From Musicola paradisiaca NCPPB 2511 (lineage in GTDB: Bacteria; Pseudomonadota; Gammaproteobacteria; Enterobacterales; Enterobacteriaceae), in contig NZ_CM001857.1 in assembly GCF_000400505.1 (NCBI RefSeq), positions 927,084 to 991,083 of the forward strand: a DNA stretch of 64,000 nt, read 5' to 3'. A program made the position numbers and the translations under genes. Shown here piece by piece: positions 57,257 through 64,000 of this stretch. The notes beneath the pieces were generated by a model. The model worked only from the letters and a program-made list of their open reading frames with translations. It was not told the origin of the DNA and searched no databases. How positions within the stretch are numbered: the stretch's first letter is position 1; the number at the start of each line of letters is the position of its first letter.

Positions 57257-58975
57257 TTAATGAGTGATCTGCACCGTCAGAAAGTTGACGATGTCTCCAA
57301 CCTTGATCATCTCCTTCTCGCCTTTACGGCGATGTTTGTATTCAATGTCGTCATTGTCCAGATTACGATCGCCGATTACGATCGTATGGGGAACGCCGAT
57401 CAACTCCATATCGGCAAACATCACGCCAGGACGTTCTTTACGATCATCCAACAACACCTCGATGCCTTTGGCGCGCAGCTGCTGATAAATGCTCTCAGCG
57501 ACTTCCTGAACTCGGAAGGATTTGTGCATATTCATCGGCAGGATAGCGACCTGGAATGGCGCGATCGCATCGGGCCAGATAATGCCGCGCTCATCATGGT
57601 TTTGCTCGATAGCGGCAGCGATGACGCGAGTTACGCCGATACCGTAACACCCCATGGTCAGCACCTGATTACGGCCATCTTCAACCTGTACTGTTGCTTT
57701 CAGTGCTTCAGAATATTTTGTACCAAGCTGGAATATATGGCCAACTTCGATACCGCGCTTGATGAGTAAGCTACCCCGGCCATCTGGGCTCTGGTCGCCT
57801 TCAACCACGTTGCGAATATCTGCGATCTGGGGAATGGTCACATCGCGTTCCCAGTTGATGCCGAAATAATGCTTGCCATCAATATTTGCGCCAGCACTGA
57901 AGTCACTCATGACGGCGACAGTTCGGTCGGCGACCAACGGAATCGGCAGATTGACTGGGCCGAGGGAGCCTGGGCCCGCTCCGATGATGGCGCGAATTTC
58001 TTCTTCGGTAGCAAATGTCAGTGGGCTGGCAACCAGCGCCAGTTTCTCCGCTTTGACTTCGTTGAGTTCGTGGTCGCCGCGAACCAGTAACGCAATCAGC
58101 TTGTGCCCGCTTTCTTCTGCTGCTTTGACCAACAGTGTCTTCACGGTTTTTTCTACCGGAACCTTAAACTGTTCCACCAATTCGGTAATGGTTTTGGCAT
58201 TAGGCGTATCGACCAGGAGCATATCCTGACTTGGCGCCGCACGATTATGGGCGGGCGCCACGGCTTCAGCCAGCTCGATATTGGCAGCGTAGTCTGAGCC
58301 GGTAGAGAAGACGATGTCATCTTCACCGCTGGCTGCCAGCACCTGAAACTCATGCGATGCATTTCCGCCGATAGACCCGGTATCAGCCTGTACTGCGCGA
58401 AAATCCAGATCCATACGGCTGAAAATCTTGCTATAGGCTGCATACATGGCGTCGTAGGTTATTTGCAGGGATTCCTGAGTTGTATGAAAGGAATAAGCAT
58501 CCTTCATCAGGAATTCGCGCGCGCGCATGATCCCGAAACGTGGCCGCACTTCATCGCGGAATTTGGTTTGAATCTGATAGAAATTCAGCGGCAGTTGCTT
58601 ATAGGAGCTGATTTCATTGCGAATCAGATCGGTAATAACTTCTTCATGCGTTGGGCCGAGAACAAAAGGACGGTCGCCGCGATCAACGAAACGCAGCAGT
58701 TCCGGGCCATACTGTTCCCAACGACCACTTTCCTGCCACAGATCGGCGGGTTGAACTACTGGCATTGATACTTCGATAGCACCGGCGTTATTCATCTCTT
58801 CACGCACGATGTTTTCGACTTTTTTCAGTACACGCAACCCGGTCGGCAACCAGGTATAAAGGCCGGACGCCAGTTTACGGATCATTCCGGCGCGCAGCAT
58901 AAGCTGATGGCTGATCACTTCGGCGTCGGCAGGCGTCTCCTTCAGGGTGGAGAGCATATATTGACTTGTACGCAT
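57257..58975 (-). CDS. proS: ProS, prolyl-tRNA synthetase
   Basis: 572 residues (E. coli 572), the bacterial class II form. Motif 1-2 region [18 protein letters not shown] and [20 protein letters not shown], an inserted editing domain (about 224-407, cleaving Ala-tRNA-Pro), motif 3 [13 protein letters not shown] and the C-terminal anticodon domain ([17 protein letters not shown]). In E. coli proS lies next to trmO, as here, but far from rpoS. Confidence 0.98.
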   Translation of the reverse strand: MRTSQYMLSTLKETPADAEVISHQLMLRAGMIRKLASGLYTWLPTGLRVLKKVENIVREEMNNAGAIEVSMPVVQPADLWQESGRWEQYGPELLRFVDRGDRPFVLGPTHEEVITDLIRNEISSYKQLPLNFYQIQTKFRDEVRPRFGIMRAREFLMKDAYSFHTTQESLQITYDAMYAAYSKIFSRMDLDFRAVQADTGSIGGNASHEFQVLAASGEDDIVFSTGSDYAANIELAEAVAPAHNRAAPSQDMLLVDTPNAKTITELVEQFKVPVEKTVKTLLVKAAEESGHKLIALLVRGDHELNEVKAEKLALVASPLTFATEEEIRAIIGAGPGSLGPVNLPIPLVADRTVAVMSDFSAGANIDGKHYFGINWERDVTIPQIADIRNVVEGDQSPDGRGSLLIKRGIEVGHIFQLGTKYSEALKATVQVEDGRNQVLTMGCYGIGVTRVIAAAIEQNHDERGIIWPDAIAPFQVAILPMNMHKSFRVQEVAESIYQQLRAKGIEVLLDDRKERPGVMFADMELIGVPHTIVIGDRNLDNDDIEYKHRRKGEKEMIKVGDIVNFLTVQITH

Positions 58976-59074
58976 GATGTTTGAGTTCCGTCAGAACAAT
59001 AAATCGCATTAGCCGCTAGGCGGCTCAGGCATAAAAAAGTGGTTTAGTTTATCAGTGACAGCGGTTCCCAAAAA

Positions 59075-59100
59075 GAGACGCCGGGGTTTTTTAAACCCCG
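59075..59100 (-). terminator. Intrinsic terminator of rcsF-trmO
   Basis: On the minus strand CGGGGTTT pairs with AAACCCCG, with the trmO stop codon inside the hairpin, followed by GCGTCTCTTTTTGG. Confidence 0.7.
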
Positions 59101-59798
59101 TCCAGGCTAATCACTTCGGTAAGGCCACCTGTAACGCGCCATTTGACATTAAATTCCAGCAACAACGCCGCATAATCTTTATGGTCAGCACTGGGTTTCC
59201 GGTAGGCCGGGCGGGGGTCTTGCGCCAAAACCTGAGTAATGAAACGGCGCAGATAGGGATAGCGCTGTTGGTGGATCATCAATTGTTGCTCGGCGTGGGA
59301 CGAAAATGTCACCTGCATATCGGAGGACGGTGCCATCTGTGCGAAGCCGGCCCGGGCGTCGGAACGGCTTTCCGCAAAGGGCAGATAGGGTTTGATATCA
59401 ATGACAGGCGTACCATCCACCAGGTCGAGGCTGCCTAATTCCAGAACCACCTTCCCGTCATGGGTACGGATAGCTTTCAGCTCGATCAACGACATTCCTA
59501 CCGGATTGGGGCGGAAAGTGGAACGTGTGGCGAAAACACCCATGCGTGTGTTTCCACCCAACCGCGGCGGCCGAACTGTTGGTCGCCAGCCGCCCGACAA
59601 GGTTTGGTGAAAGATAAACAGTATCCAGAGATGGCTGAATTCAGACAGTCCGCGCACGGTTTCCGGGTGATGGTAAGGCGGGAGCAGATGGAGCTCTCCT
59701 CCTCCGTCTTCGATCAGGCCAGGCTGCCGGGGAATGGCAAATTTTTCTTTATAAGGCGAACGGATAACACCGATCTGCTCGAAACTGAATGAACTCAT
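59091..59798 (-). CDS. trmO: TrmO (TsaA/YaeB), tRNA m6t6A37 methyltransferase
   Basis: 235 residues, as in E. coli. It N6-methylates t6A37 of tRNA-Thr with SAM. The UPF0066 signature ATRSTFRPNPVGMSLIEL and RGLSEFSHLWILF at the SAM fold are present, with a short C-terminal domain. The frame extends to 59876, but ATG 59798 overlaps the rcsF stop as ATGA, so coupling to rcsF supports it. Confidence 0.95.
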   Translation of the reverse strand: MSSFSFEQIGVIRSPYKEKFAIPRQPGLIEDGGGELHLLPPYHHPETVRGLSEFSHLWILFIFHQTLSGGWRPTVRPPRLGGNTRMGVFATRSTFRPNPVGMSLIELKAIRTHDGKVVLELGSLDLVDGTPVIDIKPYLPFAESRSDARAGFAQMAPSSDMQVTFSSHAEQQLMIHQQRYPYLRRFITQVLAQDPRPAYRKPSADHKDYAALLLEFNVKWRVTGGLTEVISLDGV

Positions 59799-60202
59799 TG
59801 TGCAGAAACTTTCAGCGCGGAGCCTTGGCATATAGCTTGCCGATAGCACCCAGCTACATTGCTGACGATTTGACAATCATGCAACAGTACGGCGTTGGCT
59901 TTCATCGACGCAGCGCGGCTTTGCATTTTTTTCTTTGCGCTGGGTATGCTGGGCGGCGCATCCTGAGCACTAGCCTGACAGGATGAGCCGGACACTTCGC
60001 CCATATCCCTGAATGGCTTGCCTACAAGTTCTTCAGCGCTCTTGTAGAGTACCGCAGGAGCCGGATGTGGTGCGGGCTTGGGCTGTGGAGGCGTCTCTAC
60101 CGCCGAGGGCGTCTGTGGCTGGGGAGCGGGCGCCGCCGGTTTATGAAGCAGTGAGCATCCTGTTAGTGATAATGCCAACAACAGAACGGGTACAGCGCGC
60201 AT
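59795..60202 (-). CDS. rcsF: RcsF, outer-membrane stress-sensing lipoprotein
   Basis: 135 residues (E. coli 134). It senses envelope damage and signals through IgaA to the Rcs phosphorelay, which controls capsule and motility, and virulence in plant pathogens. Lipobox ALSLTGC near residue 16, then a proline-rich stretch (about 20-55) that threads the outer-membrane porin lumen, and a folded domain with four conserved cysteines (GSSC, HDC, AGC, AIC) forming two disulfides. ATG 60202 places the lipobox correctly; a longer frame begins at 60247. Confidence 0.95.
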   Translation of the reverse strand: MRAVPVLLLALSLTGCSLLHKPAAPAPQPQTPSAVETPPQPKPAPHPAPAVLYKSAEELVGKPFRDMGEVSGSSCQASAQDAPPSIPSAKKKMQSRAASMKANAVLLHDCQIVSNVAGCYRQAICQGSALKVSAQ

Positions 60203-60260
60203 AAATTTTCCTCTGGCTCGATAAAGTGCGGTTATTGAAACAAGCAATCAGGAAAATAAC

Positions 60261-60282
60261 AAGACGGGCAGAAGCCCGTCTT
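60261..60282. terminator. Intrinsic terminator of metNIQ
   Basis: AAGACGGGC pairs perfectly with GCCCGTCTT around a four-base loop, followed on the minus strand by GTTATTTTCC and on the plus strand by TTATC. It is 34 bp past the metQ stop and before rcsF. Confidence 0.8.
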
Positions 60283-60315
60283 TTATCTATTTGATGCTTT
60301 TCTGTAAGCGTTAAC

Positions 60316-61131
60316 TTACCAACCTTTCACTGCACCGCCATTGAAAACTTTCTGTGCTGCTTGTTCAACTTCATCAGACTGATAAGCCTTCACGAATTTT
60401 TTCACGTTCTCGGCATCTTTATTGTTTTCACGCGCAACCAGTAGGTTGACATACGGAGAGTCTTTGGATTCAACAAACAGGCCGTCTTTAGCCGGCGTCA
60501 AGTTGATTTGGCTGGCATAAGTGGTATTGATGATGGCCAGAGCGATTTGATCGTCATCCAGCGAGCGTGGCAACTGTGGTGCTTCCAGTTCCACCAATTT
60601 CAAGTTTTTCGGGTTTTCAACGATATCCAATGCAGTCGGCAATAAGCCAATATTGTCTTTCAGCTTAATCAGCCCAATTTTCTGTAGCAGCAGCAGAGAG
60701 CGGCCCAGGTTGGTCGGGTCGTTGGGCAGTGCGATTTGCGATCCGTTCTGCAGATCGTTTATCGATTTGATTTTTTTGGAGTAGCCGGCGATCGGATAAA
60801 CAAAGGTGTTGCCGACGGCAACCAGTTTGTAGCCGCGATCTTTAATCTGCTGATCGAGGTACGGTTTGTGTTGGAAAGCATTCAGATCGATATCGCCTTT
60901 ACTCAACGCTTCATTAGGCAGAACATAGTCATTGAACGTGACCAGTTCTACATCCAGACCATATTTTTCTTTGGCGACTTTCTGAGCGACTTCAGCAACC
61001 TGCTGTTCCGCACCGACAATCACACCCACTTTGATATGGTTGGGATTTTTCTGTTCCTGGCCGCATCCTGCGAGAGCCAGAACACTGATCAACGCGCCTA
61101 CGGCAGCGAACGATTTTAATTTAATTGTCAT
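60316..61131 (-). CDS. metQ: MetQ, D-methionine-binding lipoprotein
   Basis: 271 residues, as in E. coli. Substrate-binding protein of the MetNIQ importer, tethered to the inner membrane. Signal peptide with lipobox ALAGC (cysteine near residue 23). IKVGVIVGAEQQ, LNAFQHKPYLDQQ and ALPNDPTNLGRSLLLLQ are NlpA-family binding-site blocks. Third gene of the operon, 63 bp after metI. Confidence 0.97.
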   Translation of the reverse strand: MTIKLKSFAAVGALISVLALAGCGQEQKNPNHIKVGVIVGAEQQVAEVAQKVAKEKYGLDVELVTFNDYVLPNEALSKGDIDLNAFQHKPYLDQQIKDRGYKLVAVGNTFVYPIAGYSKKIKSINDLQNGSQIALPNDPTNLGRSLLLLQKIGLIKLKDNIGLLPTALDIVENPKNLKLVELEAPQLPRSLDDDQIALAIINTTYASQINLTPAKDGLFVESKDSPYVNLLVARENNKDAENVKKFVKAYQSDEVEQAAQKVFNGGAVKGW

Positions 61132-61194
61132 TTTCCTACCTCTGTTTGAACGTTTTTAACCTGCACCGAAAAAATAGATACCGTGGCGCTCTCA

Positions 61195-61848
61195 TTATTT
61201 ACGAGTCACCGCTCGTACCACTCTGTCACCACAAAATTGAATCAGGTAAACCAGAATCACCAACAAGATCAACACGGTATTCATGACTAAAGGATTGTAG
61301 GTTACATATCCATATTGAATACCCAATTGCCCCAGACCACCCGCACCTACCGCACCACCCATCGCTGAATACCCTACCAGCGTGATAAGCGTAATCGTTG
61401 CAGCGTTCACCAAACCGGGCAACGCTTCCGGTAATAGCACTTTGCGAATGATTTGCATTGGGGTAGCGCCCATGGCGCGTGACGCTTCGATCAGCCCTGC
61501 AGGCAGTTCCAGCAGTGTATTTTCTACCATCCGAGCGATAAACGGCGATGCACCGATCGTCAGCGGTACAATCACCGCGTACAGGCCGATAGATGTACCG
61601 ACAATCATGCGAGTGAATGGAATCATCCACACTAATAAGATGATAAATGGAATAGAACGAAAGACGTTCACTAATGCTGAAATCACGCGATATAGCGAGA
61701 TATTTTCCATAATTTGCCCAGGGCGAGTGACATACAGCAGTACGCCGAAAGGCAATCCAACGGCAAACCCCAGAAAGCCGGAAGCTAAAGTCATAAATAA
61801 CGTTTCCCAGATACTCCGGGCAAATAGCCACATCATTGCCTCAGACAT
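61195..61848 (-). CDS. metI: MetI, D-methionine ABC permease
   Basis: 217 residues, as in E. coli, with five membrane helices. [18 protein letters not shown] and the EAA loop [29 protein letters not shown] segment for contact with MetN are present ([16 protein letters not shown]). ATG 61848 is used; a frame from 61863 would add five residues. It overlaps the metN end by eight bases, so it is translationally coupled. Confidence 0.97.
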   Translation of the reverse strand: MSEAMMWLFARSIWETLFMTLASGFLGFAVGLPFGVLLYVTRPGQIMENISLYRVISALVNVFRSIPFIILLVWMIPFTRMIVGTSIGLYAVIVPLTIGASPFIARMVENTLLELPAGLIEASRAMGATPMQIIRKVLLPEALPGLVNAATITLITLVGYSAMGGAVGAGGLGQLGIQYGYVTYNPLVMNTVLILLVILVYLIQFCGDRVVRAVTRK

Positions 61849-62872
61849 AACCCAGTACCTCAATATTCACGTGATGTTCCTGCAAAAACTCGATGGCAGC
61901 GGCAATATCATCCTCTTGCCCGTGCATTTCTGTCAGCATAACGCCGAACTTGACTCCACCGGCATAATCCATTTGGGCGCTGATGATGTTGTTATTGACG
62001 CTGAATTTCCGAGAGATTTCAGAGAGCAGCGGCGCGTCGACGGATTGGCCAGTAAATTCAAGACGCAACAGCGGTATGCGGCTCGTTTCTACACTATCAG
62101 ACAGCCGGGCTTGATAATCTTCCGGAATATCCAGATGCAATGTTGATTGAATGAACTGTTGTGCCAGTGGTGTTTTAGGATGGGAAAACACTTCGCTGAC
62201 CGTGTCTTGCTCAATCAATTTCCCATCGCTGATGACCGCAACCTGATCACAGATACGTTTGACGACATCCATTTCATGAGTAATAAGCAGAATCGTCAGG
62301 CCCAGACGACGATTGATATCTTTTAGCAATTCCAGAATGGAACGGGTTGTCGCTGGGTCGAGCGCGCTGGTGGCTTCATCGCACAGTAATACCTTGGGAT
62401 TGCTAGCCAATGCTCGTGCGATGGCAACGCGCTGCTTCTGCCCACCGGACAGGTTTGCAGGATAGGCGTCCTGTTTTTCCGACAGGCCGACTAATTCCAA
62501 CAATTGGGATACTCGCTGTTTTATTTCAGTTGCGGGCGTGTTGTTCAACTCCAGGGGCAAGGCGACGTTGCCAAAGACGGTGCGAGAGGACAATAGATTA
62601 AAGTGTTGGAAGATCATGCCGATCTGGCGGCGAGCCTGAGTTAGCTGCCTCTCCGACAACAGCATCAGATCCTGACCGTCAACCAAAACGTTGCCTTGAG
62701 TCGGGCGCTCTAACAGGTTTACACAGCGAATTAATGTACTCTTGCCTGCACCTGAAGCGCCGATCACGCCGTAAATCTGGCCGGCAGGCACACGTAACGT
62801 CACGTTATCAAGCGCGGTGATCGCACGCCCGTTTTGTTGAAAAATTTTAGTAATATTAATAAGTTCTATCAT
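61841..62872 (-). CDS. metN: MetN, D-methionine ABC transporter ATPase
   Basis: 343 residues, as in E. coli. Walker [13 protein letters not shown], signature [15 protein letters not shown], Walker [13 protein letters not shown] and the H-loop ITHEMD. The C-terminal NIL domain (about 265-343) binds methionine and shuts the transporter by trans-inhibition. First gene of the MetJ-controlled operon. Promoter and operator lie 65-95 bp upstream. Confidence 0.98.
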   Translation of the reverse strand: MIELINITKIFQQNGRAITALDNVTLRVPAGQIYGVIGASGAGKSTLIRCVNLLERPTQGNVLVDGQDLMLLSERQLTQARRQIGMIFQHFNLLSSRTVFGNVALPLELNNTPATEIKQRVSQLLELVGLSEKQDAYPANLSGGQKQRVAIARALASNPKVLLCDEATSALDPATTRSILELLKDINRRLGLTILLITHEMDVVKRICDQVAVISDGKLIEQDTVSEVFSHPKTPLAQQFIQSTLHLDIPEDYQARLSDSVETSRIPLLRLEFTGQSVDAPLLSEISRKFSVNNNIISAQMDYAGGVKFGVMLTEMHGQEDDIAAAIEFLQEHHVNIEVLGYV

Positions 62873-62937
62873 GGTTTTTATAAAAAATGCCTGTGGTCAG
62901 ATAAATAGCATTTATGCTGCCAGCTATAATTGAAGGG

Positions 62938-62966
62938 ATGTTAAGGCGTCTAGACGTCCAAGTCAA
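62938..62966 (-). promoter_or_regulatory. metNIQ promoter with MetJ operator
   Basis: On the minus strand TTGACT, 17 bp and TATAAT-like TAACAT form a sigma-70 promoter. Between the two elements lie two adjacent met boxes, AGGCGTCT and AGACGTCC (62944-62959), each one base from the consensus AGACGTCT. A degenerate third box follows at 62960-62967. MetJ with SAM should block the promoter directly. Confidence 0.85.
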
Positions 62967-63053
62967 TCGAGATCCCTTATCGATGAAGATTCTCCAGAAC
63001 GAATCAAAAGTGCGATACTATGCGGCAATTTACGCCATCAGGAGCGAATGTAA

Positions 63054-63620
63054 GTGGCAAACCAAATTCCAGCAATTTTTCTTGATCGTGACGGAACCAT
63101 AAACGTTGACCATGGCTACGTACATGAGATCGATCAGTTTCAGTTTATTGATGGCGTTATAGATGCCATGCGTGAACTTAAACAAATGGGGTTCGCATTG
63201 GTACTCGTTACTAATCAGTCTGGGATTGCTCGCGGAAAATTTACTGAAGAGCAATTTATGCAACTGACAGAGTGGATGGATTGGTCATTAGCGGATCGCG
63301 GGGTCGATTTGGACGGTATTTACTTCTGTCCCCACCATCCAGATGCCGGAGAAGGCGAATATCGTCAACAGTGCGATTGCCGCAAACCTCAGCCTGGAAT
63401 GCTGGTATCGGCCCAGCGTTATTTGCATATTGATATGACTGCCTCTTATATGGTGGGAGATAGAGTTGAAGATATGCAGGCGGCGATAGCTGCAGAGGTG
63501 GGGACTAAAATTCTTGTCCGTACAGGTAAACCCATCAGTAGTGAGGGCGAAAAACTGGCCGATGCGGTGATTGATAGTCTTGCTGATCTGCCTAAATGGA
63601 TAAAACAGCGCAATAAATAG
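63054..63620 (+). CDS. gmhB: GmhB, D-glycero-beta-D-manno-heptose-1,7-bisphosphate 7-phosphatase
   Basis: 188 residues (E. coli 191), GTG start behind CAGGAGCGA. A HAD-family phosphatase of LPS heptose synthesis, acting between the two reactions of Hld[16 protein letters not shown] carries the nucleophile and acid (D-x-D), [10 protein letters not shown] is motif 2, [10 protein letters not shown] is motif 4. The zinc site is CPHHP with CDCRKP. It is upstream of the rRNA operon, as in E. coli rrnH. Confidence 0.97.
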   Translation: MANQIPAIFLDRDGTINVDHGYVHEIDQFQFIDGVIDAMRELKQMGFALVLVTNQSGIARGKFTEEQFMQLTEWMDWSLADRGVDLDGIYFCPHHPDAGEGEYRQQCDCRKPQPGMLVSAQRYLHIDMTASYMVGDRVEDMQAAIAAEVGTKILVRTGKPISSEGEKLADAVIDSLADLPKWIKQRNK

Positions 63621-63669
63621 GCTGCAAGGTGGAAAAATGCGCGAATGGAAGAAAAGATCGAGAAAGTGG

Positions 63670-63697
63670 TTGTGCTGTCCGTTCGGATCCCTATAAT
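63670..63697 (+). promoter_or_regulatory. rRNA operon promoter P1
   Basis: TTGTGC, 16 bp and TATAAT, followed by the GC-rich discriminator GCGCTTCC, which resembles E. coli rrn P1 promoters and makes them sensitive to ppGpp and initiating NTP levels. An A-rich stretch upstream (63645-63665) may be the UP element. Starts at about 63704. Confidence 0.85.
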
Positions 63698-63767
63698 GCG
63701 CTTCCACTGAGACGGCAACGGCGGAACGCCAGCGCGGTTCAGGACGGAGAAAGGCTAAAAAAAGTCG

Positions 63768-63795
63768 TTGACTCCGAATGAGGAAGGCGTAGTAT
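63768..63795 (+). promoter_or_regulatory. rRNA operon promoter P2
   Basis: TTGACT, 16 bp and TAGTAT, 98 bp after P1, as in other enterobacterial rrn operons. A run of GCC follows the -10 element. Confidence 0.8.
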
Positions 63796-63832
63796 ACGCC
63801 ACCTCGCGACAGCAGGCTGAGGCCGGTCGCAG

Positions 63833-63844
63833 CGCTCTTTAACA
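63833..63844 (+). promoter_or_regulatory. boxA antitermination element of the rRNA leader
   Basis: CGCTCTTTAACA matches the rrn boxA core GCTCTTTAACA. It is bound by NusB-NusE so that transcription passes Rho sites in the untranslated rRNA operon. The leader that follows (63845-63994) has the usual conserved 16S leader features but no gene. Confidence 0.85.
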
Positions 63845-63994
63845 ATTAATCAGACAATCTGTGTGGGCACTCGCAGGACACTTCGGAACGAAAGAACTGA
63901 AAGTCTTGAAGAGTGAACAACAGTTAATTCATTACGAACTAACGACAGTAAATTCTTTGAGCACCGCTTCTCGAGCAGAAGCAAATCAAACTTT

Positions 63995-64000
63995 AAATTG
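63995..64000 (+). rRNA. rrs: 16S rRNA, 5' end (first six bases)
   Basis: The window ends with AAATTG, which is the start of mature enterobacterial 16S rRNA (AAATTGAAGAGTTTGATC). The double promoter, boxA and leader support this. The rest is outside the window. Confidence 0.75.

Overview
This is chromosomal sequence from a gamma-proteobacterium of the order Enterobacterales, most likely a soft-rot plant pathogen of the Dickeya type. Most proteins align from memory with E. coli K-12 orthologues at near-full length. The rhiT/rhiN pair for pectin-derived rhamnogalacturonan oligomers, the adjacent KdgR-like site and the GC-rich coding sequence favour Dickeya over Pectobacterium. The genus is inferred; the order is near certain.

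Layout. (1) 1-12041: the start of plsY, folB, uppP, cca, ygiM, ygiF, glnE and hldE in the usual enterobacterial order, then ligA and ypeB fused in tightly behind hldE, away from their E. coli neighbour zipA. (2) 12180-14900: two small FlxA-like coiled-coil genes and an Aer-type aerotaxis receptor, a motility-related island. (3) 14901-15718: a gene-free block, AT-rich and then hairpin-rich. (4) 15719-25067: a complete D-glucarate/galactarate pathway at one locus: garD divergent from gudP-gudX-gudD-garL-garR-garK. (5) 25174-35762: barA, rlmD, relA, mazG, pyrG and eno (signal transduction, stringent response, nucleotide metabolism, glycolysis). (6) 36232-39990: rhiT-rhiN and a secreted metallo-beta-lactamase-fold hydrolase. 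(7) 40286-50730: queE, queD and the assimilatory sulfate pathway cysJIH plus cysG-cysD-cysN-cysC. (8) 50813-57177: ygbE, ftsB, ispD, ispF, truD, pcm, nlpD, rpoS; surE, normally between truD and pcm, is absent. (9) 57257-64000: proS, trmO, rcsF, metQ-metI-metN, gmhB and an rRNA operon leader, with the first six bases of 16S rRNA at the window's end.

Functional links. Sulfate is activated by CysDNC, reduced by CysH and CysJI, and CysG supplies the siroheme of CysI. GarD and GudD both feed 5-keto-4-deoxy-glucarate to GarL, GarR and GarK, giving pyruvate and 2-phosphoglycerate; the latter is the substrate of the enolase encoded 10 kb away. RelA, BarA, RpoS and RcsF are four major stress regulators within 35 kb.

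No CRISPR array, insertion sequence, prophage, tRNA or obviously foreign island is seen. The notable points are rearrangements relative to E. coli (ligA-ypeB, the rpoS/proS junction, cysG in the cys cluster), the missing surE, the unified sugar-acid locus with a GC-rich hairpin at three of its gene junctions, a hairpin cluster at 15470-15712, and the paired FlxA-like genes with a candidate sigma-28 promoter. I found no clearly unprecedented multi-gene system.
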